Of a stretch of 45,769 nt of DNA, positions 1 through 8,170 are shown piece by piece. Source of the stretch: an uncultured Coriobacteriia bacterium. Its GTDB lineage: Bacteria; Actinomycetota; Coriobacteriia; Anaerosomatales; Anaerosomataceae. How positions within the stretch are numbered: position 1 is the stretch's first letter; every line of letters begins with the position of its first letter. The notes under the pieces are model-generated. The model was not told where the DNA came from. It did not search any database and worked only from the letters and a program-made list of their open reading frames with translations. The position numbers were made by a program, and so were the translations under genes. The DNA lies in contig CAKMKD010000113.1 in assembly GCA_927439865.1 (NCBI GenBank), positions 1-45,769 of the forward strand. Reading direction: 5' to 3'.

Positions 1-66
1 CGCCGCCTCGCTGAGCTGCGACAGGCAGGCGTCCCGCAAGGGGACATGGTCGTGCTCCCCCGTTAG
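1..66 (+). pseudogene. Displaced fragment of the AddA-like helicase, in inverted orientation
   Basis: Read on the plus strand from base 1, this stretch encodes RRLAELRQAGVPQGDMVVL followed by P, R and a TAG stop. The pattern 'A-RR-L--L---GVP-GD--VL' is what AddA/UvrD-type helicases normally show shortly after motif IV. The AddA-like gene on the minus strand (entry ending at 63) stops at exactly this place, right after ...EATTIAR. Joining minus-strand ATC GCT to plus-strand CGC CGC CTC GCT GAG would restore an uninterrupted helicase frame. So the segment looks inverted relative to the rest of the gene. A 6-bp inverted repeat (CTCGCT at 7-12, AGCGAG at 65-70) flanks it. It may be a true inversion or a fold-back error at a contig end. 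The family match is by eye only. Confidence 0.5.
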
Positions 67-1496
67 CGAGCGATCGTTGTGGCTTCCATGGCGCGCTTGT
101 CGTCCGCGAGCGCCCCTTGCGAGTCGGTCAGGAGCATCTGCACCCGCGGCTCGGCCTCGGACCAAGGGTACGGCGACTCTTCTTCTCGCATCGCGCCGAG
201 TGAGATGAAGTCATCGCCGAAGAACGTCTGGTCGCTGAAGATCTCGTTGATCGCGCCGATCACGTCCGGGTGGGAGCGGTAGTTGGACCTGAGGACGCGT
301 ATCGACGGCACGCTCTCGGCGAGCGAGCGGAAGACGCCCACGTCCGCATGGCGGAAACGGTAGATGGACTGCTTGTCGTCGCCAACCGTCAGAAGGTCGT
401 CCGACGACAACGCTTTAGCGATGCGCAACTGCAGCGCGTTGGTGTCCTGGAACTCATCGATCATCACAAGCTTGAACGCAGCCCTGTATGCCGCCGAGAC
501 ACGCGGATGCGTTTCGAGCAGTTCGGCGGTCTTGAGCTGCAGGTCCTCGAAATCGAGAACGCCTCGGCACGTCTTCAGGGCTTCATACCGCTCGTCGAAC
601 GCCGAGATGACGCGTACGAGCGCCTGCTCGTAGGGCCCCGCAGGTATCTGGGCAAGCGCTCCCTGCGCGGTGGCGGCGAGAGTCTTCGCGGATTCGGCAA
701 GGTCTTTCACATCCTGGGAGCCGCGCTTCTGAAACGCAGCAGACGCGAAGACGCGCAGTGCGTCTCGGACAGCGACCTGGGGGTCCGCCGATGCACGGAG
801 CTCCCCAAGCGCATCTGAGCGCGCACGAGCTGCACGCGCACCGTCATGGCACGTCTGAGTAGACCCGACCCGCGGGTACTCCGCCGCGATCTCGGCGAAT
901 GCGTCCTGCCAATCGCGAAGCATCGAGGTCGATGGGAGCGCGGCCGTACGGAGGTCAGCGGGCGCTCGACCCATCGACCTCAGCGCGCGGTGGGCGTTTG
1001 AGACCATCGAGGCGACGCGCATTGAGCCAAAATCGGTGATCAACTGCTCGACACCCGGGTCTGACTCCATCAGGGCACGGGCGGCCTCCTCAAATGCCTC
1101 TTGCTCGAGAATGCCGGCTTCGACTTGTGTTGCCACCGTGAATCGAGGGTCGAGGCCGGCCTCGAACGCGTAGCGGCGCAGGATCTTCGAGCACATGCCA
1201 TGGATGGTTGAAACCCAGGCCTGGTCGAGACGCCTCGCTTCGGCATCCTTACCCTCCTGGAGCAGCGACCCCCGGACGCGCTCGGCTATCTCCCCTGCCG
1301 CTTTGTCCGTAAAAGTCACCGCAAGCACATCAGTGACGCCGCAGGCCTCAGCACCGGGAATCTCGCCAAGCACGGCGGCAACGAACCGCGCGACGAGCAC
1401 CCGGGTCTTCCCTGAACCGGCCGCCGCCGCGACAAAGATGTCCCCCGCCTCCGCGTGGACGACCGCGTCTTGCTCCGGCGCAAGTCTCATCTTCAT
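63..1496 (-). CDS. addA: AddA-like UvrD-family helicase, broken after motif IV
   Basis: This is the superfamily 1A helicase subunit of an AddAB/RecBCD-like complex, which unwinds and processes double-strand breaks. Visible motifs are the Q motif (LAPEQ), Walker A (AAAAGSGKT), motif Ia (VTFTDKAAGEIAERV), Walker B (DEFQD), motif III (VGDDKQSIYRFRHAD) and motif IV (NYRSHPDVI). The frame then stops at residue 477. Motifs V and VI and any nuclease domain, expected in a protein of about 1,100 residues, are absent. The ATG at 1496 was chosen because it overlaps the addB stop as ATGA (1493-1496), typical of translational coupling; an upstream start in the same frame would run 45 bp into addB. The break coincides with an apparent inverted segment at 1-66, so the gene is a pseudogene, an inverted allele, or hit by an assembly error. 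Confidence 0.8.
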   Translation of the reverse strand: MKMRLAPEQDAVVHAEAGDIFVAAAAGSGKTRVLVARFVAAVLGEIPGAEACGVTDVLAVTFTDKAAGEIAERVRGSLLQEGKDAEARRLDQAWVSTIHGMCSKILRRYAFEAGLDPRFTVATQVEAGILEQEAFEEAARALMESDPGVEQLITDFGSMRVASMVSNAHRALRSMGRAPADLRTAALPSTSMLRDWQDAFAEIAAEYPRVGSTQTCHDGARAARARSDALGELRASADPQVAVRDALRVFASAAFQKRGSQDVKDLAESAKTLAATAQGALAQIPAGPYEQALVRVISAFDERYEALKTCRGVLDFEDLQLKTAELLETHPRVSAAYRAAFKLVMIDEFQDTNALQLRIAKALSSDDLLTVGDDKQSIYRFRHADVGVFRSLAESVPSIRVLRSNYRSHPDVIGAINEIFSDQTFFGDDFISLGAMREEESPYPWSEAEPRVQMLLTDSQGALADDKRAMEATTIAR

Positions 1497-4393
1497 CGTG
1501 ACGCCCTCCCGCACATTCCCGCCGCACCGCAGAAGGTGCACGCGTGGCTGTCATGAGGCTCCACGGCGATGGCGCCGGCCCGCATCCCCGCAACCGCGCG
1601 CTCGGCACGTGCGATCGCGGCTGCCAGCACATCTGAGAACTCCTCGGCGTCGCACAGGTCGGTTCTGACGAGTCCACCCGTGCAACCCACTGAGTCCCTG
1701 ACAAAGCCCCTGTCGCCTCCGTACTGCATGCTGCGATACAACCCACCCAGGAGTGGTTTCTGGAGCAGAGCGGACGCCACAAGGCCGTACAAGGGAAGCT
1801 GAACGAGACCTTTCTTCTCGAAGTCGCTCTTCGTTGAAACCGATGAGCCGCTCTTGTAGTCGATGACGACGATTCCCTCGGAAGATGCATCCACCCGGTC
1901 GATGCTCCCCTTCAGGAAGAATGTCCCAATATCGAGTGCCGGCTGGTGGTCCTTCGTCGCAAAGCGCAGCTCGTGCGCCACCGGTTCAAAGCCCGGCAGA
2001 AAGTGCGCGTCGCGCCGAATCACTCGCCTCGTACCGACAACGGCTGCGTGAAGCATCTCTTCATCTCGCAGTGAATCCGGACTCGGCCCGTTCGCCAGGA
2101 CCTCTTCGGCGATGGCCGCATGGTGCTCAAGCGCCTCCGCAATGTTCTCGGGAACCAAGCGCCCCTGTCCGAGCTCGGCCCGCTTCTCGTAGAACCGCTG
2201 CATGATCTCGTGAGCGAGGCTGCCCTTCTGGAGGTCATCGATCTCATCAGCGAGTGACCCCGGTCGAAGCTTCTTGTCGTAGAACCACTTGAACGGACAG
2301 GAAATATACGCTTCGATCTCGCTTGCGGAGAACGTGTCGAGCGACGCCAGCTCGGACACGAGTTCCTCGCCGAGGCACCCCGTTTTTGGACGGACTCTGT
2401 GCATGGCGTGCCCCACGCGAGGGTCGGATGCATCCGCGGCCAAGGCAGCCGCTCGCAGTCGTCGGCGCTCCGCTCGGGGCGCATCCTCTGTCTCGGTGAG
2501 GTCGCCAAGCTCCAGCCGCCTGACCGGAAGACCGGCTCTCCCACGAGGCTCACCCGTAACCGGGTCGCGGTACAGATCGAGGAACTCCTCCCACAGCGAA
2601 GAGGCGCGAACCGGGCGGCCATCGTCATCGCACACCATCCGGCTCAACACCAGACGCTCCCGCGCACCCGTAACGATCTGGTAGAACAGCAGTCGCTCAT
2701 CGTCCGCATCGACTCGCGCGGAGTTGTCGATACCTGCAGCCATCAATTCAGCAGCCATCTCAGGAGAGCTAAGTGCGTCATCCGTTGGTACTTCAGGAAA
2801 CTCGCCGGTGGTCAGTCCCCCTACGATCACAGCGGTGAACCTTCGTGAACGGGCTCGCTCCGCGCTCATGACTTGAACGTGATTCCTTTGTGTCCGCGCA
2901 GGGGTAAGCGTGACGCGTGCGGTCTCAAGTACCGCCAGGACTTCGCGTGCTCCCCAGGTGCCCTCGCCGAGGGCTGCAATCTCCTCAACCGCAGCCATGA
3001 CGGTCCGTTGTGCCGCCGCATCGGCGGTTCCCCGATCATCGAGGATAGCTGCGGAGCCGTGCGCAGACCTCAGCATGTCCGCAGCCAACCACCGCCAGCC
3101 GTCGACCGCCTGGGCGTCGAGCGGCGCTGCTGCCAGCGCGCTGGCGCGTTCGAGCAGCACGCGCGTGCGGGCGCCCGTGGCTCGCGCGCGTTCCATGACC
3201 GCCCTCCCCGATGCGATGCGTCCTCGACGAAGTTTCTCGTCCATGTGATCGACAGCGCCCGACTCCGCCCACGCAAAACCGCTGCGCAGAAATCCGGTGA
3301 GGTCGGTTCGCTTCTGCCCGGCACATTCGAAGCGCAGAAGCAGCAGCAGCGCTCGGCCAAAACCGGTGGCCCCCACGCTGATCTGAGCGTCGAACTCAGC
3401 GGGAATCCCGGCCTCGCGAAACGCCGAGATGAGCCTGGCCATGTGGTGCTCAGGTCTCCGGTAGACAACCGCGATCTCACTGTACGGAATGTCAGATATT
3501 GACAACTCTTGGATCTCCCGGGCGATTCGTGCCGCTTCTCCAGCCGTCCCCGCGGCCTCCGACAACGTGACTGCTCCTGTGGGCGTCGGATACTCAGCGC
3601 CTGGCGTGGCGCAGAACAACGACTCACGCACCAGCCGCAGCTCGGGGACGTCGTAGCCGGCCTCTTCGGCCAGAACGTGATCGTGCCGGACGGTCCTCAG
3701 CTCATCGAGGGTTTGTGTGGCAGCCTTCATCGCAGGATGCCCTTCGATCCAGGGAATCGCGACGCGAACATCGCAACCCAGCCCCGAACAGTGCAGCAGG
3801 AACTCTCTCTGCGCTGGCGTGAAACTCGCGAATCGGTTGGCGACTATGAGCGGTGGAAGGTCGGCTGCTTCGAGCGACCTGGTGACCAGGCGGTGCGCCT
3901 CGGACGCCTCAACGAGGCCTGATTTCGCTAGTGAGAGGGCATAGGAGTCGACCAGGCTGAGGAGCTCGCGGGCAGCCGGGACGTGCGCGACCGAGGCGCG
4001 ATCTCCATCCAGGGCGAGTGACTCCCCCGCTCGCCGGACGAGTGACTCGAGGAGTCTGGCGAAACCAGGGCGACCAGCCGAGCGCGAGAGAACCTTGAGC
4101 TCACAGGCATCGATAGCTGCGCTTACAGCCAGTGTGCGCTGTGTCGGCTGAACAATCGCCCGTCCATCGCCGAAGAGATCCCAGAGCTGGTCAAGGTAGC
4201 GATCGAACTGCGCAATCGATATGCCGAGGGCAGCCCGCTCCTGCGAGAACTCCTCGACGGCACGAGAGACCTCAGGACCTGATGGCAGAAGGAGAACCGC
4301 GTCCTGGCCGGACGCGGCTGCTTCTCGAATAGCGGTGTGAAGCACACCCGTCTTGCCGGTGTTGGCTCCCCCGGTGACTATAGTCAGTCCCAC
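1493..4393 (-). CDS. addB: AddB-like ATP-dependent helicase/nuclease subunit with Fe-S nuclease domain
   Basis: This is the second subunit of an AddAB-type exonuclease, working on broken DNA ends with the gene downstream. The 966-residue protein starts with a Walker A loop (GGANTGKT, residues 8-15) and a degenerate helicase core. It ends with a PD-(D/E)XK nuclease domain: ID-RVD... then DYKSG at 845-849. Four cysteines placed as in Fe-S-stapled AddB nucleases are visible: one in 'ISCPFKWFY' before the nuclease core and C952, C955 and C961 at the extreme C-terminus. The ATG at 4393 puts the Walker A at the N-terminus as usual for AddB. The stop overlaps the addA start by four bases. Many actinobacteria use AdnAB instead, but the intact C-terminal cysteine set and the degenerate helicase core favour AddB. 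Confidence 0.85.
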   Translation of the reverse strand: MGLTIVTGGANTGKTGVLHTAIREAAASGQDAVLLLPSGPEVSRAVEEFSQERAALGISIAQFDRYLDQLWDLFGDGRAIVQPTQRTLAVSAAIDACELKVLSRSAGRPGFARLLESLVRRAGESLALDGDRASVAHVPAARELLSLVDSYALSLAKSGLVEASEAHRLVTRSLEAADLPPLIVANRFASFTPAQREFLLHCSGLGCDVRVAIPWIEGHPAMKAATQTLDELRTVRHDHVLAEEAGYDVPELRLVRESLFCATPGAEYPTPTGAVTLSEAAGTAGEAARIAREIQELSISDIPYSEIAVVYRRPEHHMARLISAFREAGIPAEFDAQISVGATGFGRALLLLLRFECAGQKRTDLTGFLRSGFAWAESGAVDHMDEKLRRGRIASGRAVMERARATGARTRVLLERASALAAAPLDAQAVDGWRWLAADMLRSAHGSAAILDDRGTADAAAQRTVMAAVEEIAALGEGTWGAREVLAVLETARVTLTPARTQRNHVQVMSAERARSRRFTAVIVGGLTTGEFPEVPTDDALSSPEMAAELMAAGIDNSARVDADDERLLFYQIVTGARERLVLSRMVCDDDGRPVRASSLWEEFLDLYRDPVTGEPRGRAGLPVRRLELGDLTETEDAPRAERRRLRAAALAADASDPRVGHAMHRVRPKTGCLGEELVSELASLDTFSASEIEAYISCPFKWFYDKKLRPGSLADEIDDLQKGSLAHEIMQRFYEKRAELGQGRLVPENIAEALEHHAAIAEEVLANGPSPDSLRDEEMLHAAVVGTRRVIRRDAHFLPGFEPVAHELRFATKDHQPALDIGTFFLKGSIDRVDASSEGIVVIDYKSGSSVSTKSDFEKKGLVQLPLYGLVASALLQKPLLGGLYRSMQYGGDRGFVRDSVGCTGGLVRTDLCDAEEFSDVLAAAIARAERAVAGMRAGAIAVEPHDSHACTFCGAAGMCGRASR

Positions 4394-4444
4394 GCCCCAC
4401 TCCCTTCAGGCTGCCCAGAGGAAGCGTAGCACGGGGGTCTGACG

Positions 4445-4747
4445 TCAGGGCATCATCACCGTGCGTGAGTACTTCTGAACGCCCTCGCGGAGTTCTCGCA
4501 CTTTTCGCCACGCGACCTCTTCGTCACGGCCGAGATAGTGGTCCATGCGCGAGCCGACCAGTTCTGCGGCACGCTCAGCACGATCCGCGACCGATCGGGC
4601 GGTATCTGCCACCCTCAGCGCCTCGTTTGCCAGACGCCGTCGCGTGCGAACACCACTGTCGGGCGCAAATAGCAGACCGAGCACGATACCGCCCACCGCG
4701 CCGGCAACAAGTCCAATGACAAAATATTCCATTCTGTGACTACGCAT
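4445..4747 (-). CDS. Small YtxH-like membrane-anchored protein
   Basis: This 100-residue protein has an N-terminal glycine-rich helix (VIGLVAGAVGGIVLGLLFAPDSG) followed by a charged, probably helical region. That is the layout of YtxH/DUF948-type general-stress proteins of monoderm bacteria; no enzymatic motif is visible. Two starts are possible. The ATG at 4747 has a good ribosome site (AAGGAGAG about 7 bases upstream) and overlaps the end of parB by 8 bp. The ATG at 4732 (MEYFVIG) lacks a clear one. I use 4747. It is the last gene of the parA-parB run, separated from addB by only about 50 bp. Its function is not known from the sequence. Confidence 0.65.
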   Translation of the reverse strand: MRSHRMEYFVIGLVAGAVGGIVLGLLFAPDSGVRTRRRLANEALRVADTARSVADRAERAAELVGSRMDHYLGRDEEVAWRKVRELREGVQKYSRTVMMP

Positions 4748-5615
4748 CGGATCTCTCTCCTTCCGCTGCTTCGCTCTCGGTCAGCAGGCGCATGATCCGC
4801 TCCAGGTCGCTTTCATCAACGAAGTCTATTTCTATCTTGCCCTTCTTCGCTGTCTGTCGCACACGAACATTGGTCGCCAGCAGTCGGCGCAGTTTCCGGG
4901 CGACCACTTTGTAAGATTTCGGCGATATCGGTCGCGGCGTTCGCTCTCCCTGTCCCGCCGCTATCAGCCGCGCGACCGACTCGGCGTCTCGGACTGACAG
5001 CCCCTCATCGACGATCTTATGGGCTAGTCGGATGCGCTGGGCCTCCTCCGGCACCGCGAGGACTGCTCGCGCGTGGCCGGCGGTCAGCTTGTTGTCATAC
5101 ATCAGGTCTTGGACCTCTTCTGGTAGATCGAGGAGGCGCAGTGCATTGGTGACGGCCGAACGGGACTTCGAGACGCGATCAGCCAGCTCTGATTGCGTCA
5201 TCGAGTACTCCTCGATAAGACGCTTGTATCCGCGAGCCTCCTCGATTGCGTTCAGGTCCTGTCTCTGCAGGTTCTCTATCAGGGCCAGCGCAAGAGACTC
5301 GGTCTCGGTGGATGCCATCACCCGAACAGGTACCTTGGCAAGGCCGGCCGCCTTAGACGCCCTCCAGCGTCGCTCCCCAGCGATAATCTGATAGCCTTCG
5401 GCGTGGGGACGCACGATGATGGGCTGCAGAACGCCTACTTTTGCGATTGAATCGGCGAGCTCCTCGAGTCCGCTGTCGTCCATAGCGGTTCGGGGTTGGT
5501 TTGGATTTGGCGTGATCATATCGACGGGAAGCTCTTGCGGCTCTCCGCCAACGAATTCCTGACCCGCCCCCGGTATGAGCGCCGAAAGGCCCCTTCCTAG
5601 TCCGCGCTTAGCCAC
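4740..5615 (-). CDS. parB: Chromosome partitioning protein ParB (CTPase, parS binder)
   Basis: ParB loads as a clamp at parS sites and organises the origin region for segregation. The 291-residue protein begins with the KRGLGRGLSALIP motif. The ParB/Srx CTP-binding domain follows (NPNQPR about 37-42, GERRWRA at 80-86), then a helix-turn-helix (MTQSELADRVSKSRSAVTNALRLL) that reads parS, and a basic C-terminal dimerisation segment. The start is a GTG at 5615 behind AAGGAAG, and the gene overlaps the parA stop by 8 bp. Its binding sites are visible about 1.6 kb upstream, at 7204-7219 and 7264-7279 inside rsmG. Length and domain order are normal. Confidence 0.97.
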   Translation of the reverse strand: MAKRGLGRGLSALIPGAGQEFVGGEPQELPVDMITPNPNQPRTAMDDSGLEELADSIAKVGVLQPIIVRPHAEGYQIIAGERRWRASKAAGLAKVPVRVMASTETESLALALIENLQRQDLNAIEEARGYKRLIEEYSMTQSELADRVSKSRSAVTNALRLLDLPEEVQDLMYDNKLTAGHARAVLAVPEEAQRIRLAHKIVDEGLSVRDAESVARLIAAGQGERTPRPISPKSYKVVARKLRRLLATNVRVRQTAKKGKIEIDFVDESDLERIMRLLTESEAAEGERSDA

Positions 5616-6420
5616 GGCTGATCACTTCCTTCGCTAGACTCCGGTAAGCTTCCGCTCCTCGACCGTGCGGATCGAACAGCGTTATGGGCTGGCCGAAGCT
5701 CGGCGCCTCGGACAGTCGCACGCTGCGGGGGATGACAGTATTGAAGACGCGCTCATCAAAGAAGTTTTTGACCTCTTCAACCACTTGCTGCGACAGACGC
5801 GTTCGGCCATCGAACATAGTCATGAGCACTCCGAACACCTCAAGTGATGGATTCAGGTGCGTCTTCACCAGTTTGAAACTCTCAAGGAGCTTCGAGAGAC
5901 CCTCAAGCGCGTAGTACTCGCACTGCACCGGAATGATGACGCCATTCGCGGCCGAGAGAGCGTTGACCGTGAGTAACCCGAGCGAGGGTGGACAGTCGAT
6001 CACAATGAAATCAAAGTCATCGACGACTGGTGCCAACACACCCTTGAGTTTGGTTTCTCGGCTGAATGCGGAGACAAGTTCAATTTCTGCGCCAGCCAGT
6101 TGAATTGTGGAAGGGACCACAAACACATTCGGGACCTCAACCGGCTCAATGAGCTCAGCGAGTGGAGTATCGCCTAGAAGCGCGTTATAGATGCACTCCT
6201 CGCGCTGATTCTTGTCCAGACCGTAACCCGAGGTCGCGTTACCTTGCGGATCCAAGTCAACAAGAAGAACCCGACACCCCTCATCCCCGAGCGCTGCGGA
6301 CAAGTTTACGGCGGTGGTGCTCTTGCCGACGCCGCCCTTCTGGTTCACGACGGCCAATACGTGCGTCGGATGCGAACCGTCCCCTCGGCTCTTCGATCCA
6401 GACACGGGTGTATCGGGCAC
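5608..6420 (-). CDS. parA: Chromosome partitioning ATPase ParA/Soj
   Basis: ParA is a deviant-Walker ATPase that binds the nucleoid and moves ParB-parS complexes; in bacilli Soj also controls DnaA. The deviant Walker A is KGGVGKST at 28-35, followed by the DPQGNA motif and the FIVIDCPPS Walker B region. I place the start at the GTG at 6420 (protein beginning MPDTPVSGS, 270 residues). The upstream bases TTGGGAGGAGG, which could be read as a TTG start in frame, form a near-perfect Shine-Dalgarno sequence for this GTG. A TATACT hexamer at 6457-6452 could be a -10 element, but no convincing -35 is visible. The gene lies 62 bp after rsmG and overlaps parB. Confidence 0.96.
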   Translation of the reverse strand: MPDTPVSGSKSRGDGSHPTHVLAVVNQKGGVGKSTTAVNLSAALGDEGCRVLLVDLDPQGNATSGYGLDKNQREECIYNALLGDTPLAELIEPVEVPNVFVVPSTIQLAGAEIELVSAFSRETKLKGVLAPVVDDFDFIVIDCPPSLGLLTVNALSAANGVIIPVQCEYYALEGLSKLLESFKLVKTHLNPSLEVFGVLMTMFDGRTRLSQQVVEEVKNFFDERVFNTVIPRSVRLSEAPSFGQPITLFDPHGRGAEAYRSLAKEVISRG

Positions 6421-6482
6421 GACGCCTCCTCCCAAATGGGTACTCGCTGGGAGTATAGGCGATTGCTGTGAGAATAGAAACG

Positions 6483-7280
6483 TCAGGTCAGCGGATGACG
6501 CTGCGCCAGGCCTGTCCGTCGGGGCAAAGCCTGTGTAGGATGCCCGGTCTTGCTGTAACAGACGATGGTGCGCTTCTCGCCCTGGGTGAGCTCAAACGTG
6601 CTCAGACTTGACCTACTCATCCCACACAACGCGGCAGCCGCATCCCCACGGAGAAGCTCGTCGGATCCCAGGGGCCCCTTCATGGCAATGAGCTGACCTT
6701 TCTTGAAGAGAAGCGGCGCCGCCAGTTCAACGAGCGACGGTAGACTCGATACTGCACGTGCAACTACACATGCGTAAGCCGCCGGCGTCTGACGCGCAAC
6801 GTCTTCCGCGCGCTCGCCCAGCACTGTTGTCGGAAGATCAAGGATAGTTGCCGTTTCAGCGAGAAACACGGCCTTCTTCTTCACGGACTCGACAAGTGTC
6901 GTTGGTCGACCGCTGAGAATCTCAAGCACAAAGCCCGGATAGCCGGCGCCAGAACCAATATCGACGAGTGGACCAGCTGGGCATGCTGCGAGTGCCGCGA
7001 GTGCTGTGGCCGAGTCAACGATGTGCAGTCGTAGTACACCGTCTGCATCCATCACGCGCGTCAGGTTCATCGTCTGATTTGCGGTGAGCACGGCGTTGGC
7101 ATGGCGAGCGATGAGCAGGGCTTGTTCTGGCGAAACTACAGCGCCGGCCCGCGCCAACTCCTCGCTGACCTGCTCCGGTTGTATCACTGGCTGGTCGGCG
7201 ACATGTTTCACGTGAAACCTTTCTGTTTGCCCTAGGGCCCTGGCTTCGATCAAGTCCTGGAGATGTTTCACGTGAAACAT
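6483..7280 (-). CDS. rsmG: 16S rRNA m7G527 methyltransferase RsmG (GidB)
   Basis: RsmG methylates G527 of 16S rRNA using S-adenosylmethionine. Family marks are NLTRV, LHIVDSATAL, the SAM loop LVDIGSGAGYPG, and VVARAVSSLP with LIAMKGP. The ATG at 7280 begins with MFHVKH, whose codons are a perfect parS site. The frame remains open for 26 further codons upstream, but this ATG is preferred because RsmG proteins of many bacteria begin with the same parS-encoded peptide (recalled, not searched). A second, near-perfect parS about 20 codons later again encodes FHVKH. The catalytic fold begins only after it, so the first 35 or so residues may be a non-structured tail kept for the DNA site. It is followed by parA after 62 bp. 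Confidence 0.93.
   Translation of the reverse strand: MFHVKHLQDLIEARALGQTERFHVKHVADQPVIQPEQVSEELARAGAVVSPEQALLIARHANAVLTANQTMNLTRVMDADGVLRLHIVDSATALAALAACPAGPLVDIGSGAGYPGFVLEILSGRPTTLVESVKKKAVFLAETATILDLPTTVLGERAEDVARQTPAAYACVVARAVSSLPSLVELAAPLLFKKGQLIAMKGPLGSDELLRGDAAAALCGMSRSSLSTFELTQGEKRTIVCYSKTGHPTQALPRRTGLAQRHPLT
7204..7219. promoter_or_regulatory. parS centromere site (15 of 16 bases)
   Basis: The 16 bases TGTTTCACGTGAAACC match the bacterial parS consensus TGTTTCACGTGAAACA except at the last position. The site lies inside rsmG codons encoding FHVKH, about 1.6 kb from parB and about 5.7 kb from the DnaA-trio of oriC. It is expected to be a ParB loading site. Confidence 0.9.
7264..7279. 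promoter_or_regulatory. parS centromere site (perfect)
   Basis: TGTTTCACGTGAAACA is an exact match to the bacterial parS consensus. It spans the start codon and the first codons (MFHVKH) of rsmG. The distance to the second site is 60 bp, measured start to start. The pair should nucleate ParB spreading near the origin. Confidence 0.95.
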
Positions 7281-7378
7281 CCCCAGGCGAACATGTCTGA
7301 CGGCGCCTGCCCCGAACCCACGACTCGTGGATTCCTGGCATCGATGTGCTCTACACACATCATTTGGCGATCGTAACA

Positions 7379-7404
7379 GAAAGGACGCCCGTGGGCGCCC
7401 TTTC
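7379..7404 (-). terminator. Terminator of the rpmH-rnpA-yidD-yidC-jag operon
   Basis: On the minus strand GAAAGGGCGCC and GGCGTCCTTTC form an 11-bp stem around a CACG loop, with one G-U pair, followed by CTGTT. It lies 23 bp past the jag stop and before rsmG, so it separates the two operons. The mismatch on the plus strand becomes a G-U pair only in the minus transcript, which supports the assigned direction. Confidence 0.7.
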
Positions 7405-7426
7405 GAATTCCTGATGGATACACATA

Positions 7427-8170
7427 CTACTTTGGGTGAACGACGACCTGGCGAAACGGCTCCTCGCCCTGGCTTGCTGTCGTAATGCGACGATCGTTCC
7501 GGAGAACCATGTGGACTACCTTGCGCTCGAAGCTTGTCATAGGACGAAGCTCGACCGGCCTGCCCTGTCGTGCAACCCGGTCCGCAGCACGCCGGGCTAT
7601 CTCCTCCAGCTTGAGACGTCGACGGTGGCGGTAGCCCGAAACGTCAACAACAACCGGGAAGCGCCGCTCGATACGGCGATTCGTAATAGCAGAGACGACG
7701 ACCTGCAAAGCATCCAGTGTCTTGCCGTGACGGCCTATCAGAATCCCTAGATCATCACCGACTATGTCCATGATGATCTCGCCTTCGTCTCCCTCATATT
7801 CCTCAATCTCAGATTCGATTCCGAGGGGCCTTAGAATGCTGTTGATCACCGATACCGCCTCATCCGCGATTGTGTCGAGCTCTTCATCGCTGAGATCGGC
7901 AGGGGAGACTACGTCGTAGCCGGCGCGATTCGCCGGCGCGTCCTCGACGGGCTCGTCTTCCTCGAGATCGTCTACTTCCTCATTCGGAGGAACGAACCCG
8001 GCCTTGAGCCACACCTTGACCTTGGCCGGCTTGGTTGATCCGAAGATGCCTTTACTTCCACCCTCAAGAACCTCGTACTCGACTGCGTCCTGCTGGACGC
8101 CCATCTGCTCAAGCGCGGCGTCAAGGGCCTCAGGTACGGAAGGACCCTCAACCGTAGTCTCCTTGATCAT
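7427..8170 (-). CDS. jag: Jag/KhpB (EloR) RNA-binding protein
   Basis: This is an RNA-binding protein of the YidC operon that in firmicutes influences cell elongation and division together with KhpA. The 247 residues show the Jag N-terminal domain (TTVEGPSVPEALDAALEQMG ... EVLEGGSKGIFG), an acidic linker (about 70-100), a KH type II domain with GILIGRHGKTLDALQ, and a C-terminal R3H domain (ERKVVHMVLRNDRRITTASQGEEPFRQVVV). The ATG at 8170 directly abuts the yidC TAG, so translation is probably coupled. Length and order are typical; the acidic linker is longer than in some relatives. Confidence 0.93.
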   Translation of the reverse strand: MIKETTVEGPSVPEALDAALEQMGVQQDAVEYEVLEGGSKGIFGSTKPAKVKVWLKAGFVPPNEEVDDLEEDEPVEDAPANRAGYDVVSPADLSDEELDTIADEAVSVINSILRPLGIESEIEEYEGDEGEIIMDIVGDDLGILIGRHGKTLDALQVVVSAITNRRIERRFPVVVDVSGYRHRRRLKLEEIARRAADRVARQGRPVELRPMTSFERKVVHMVLRNDRRITTASQGEEPFRQVVVHPK

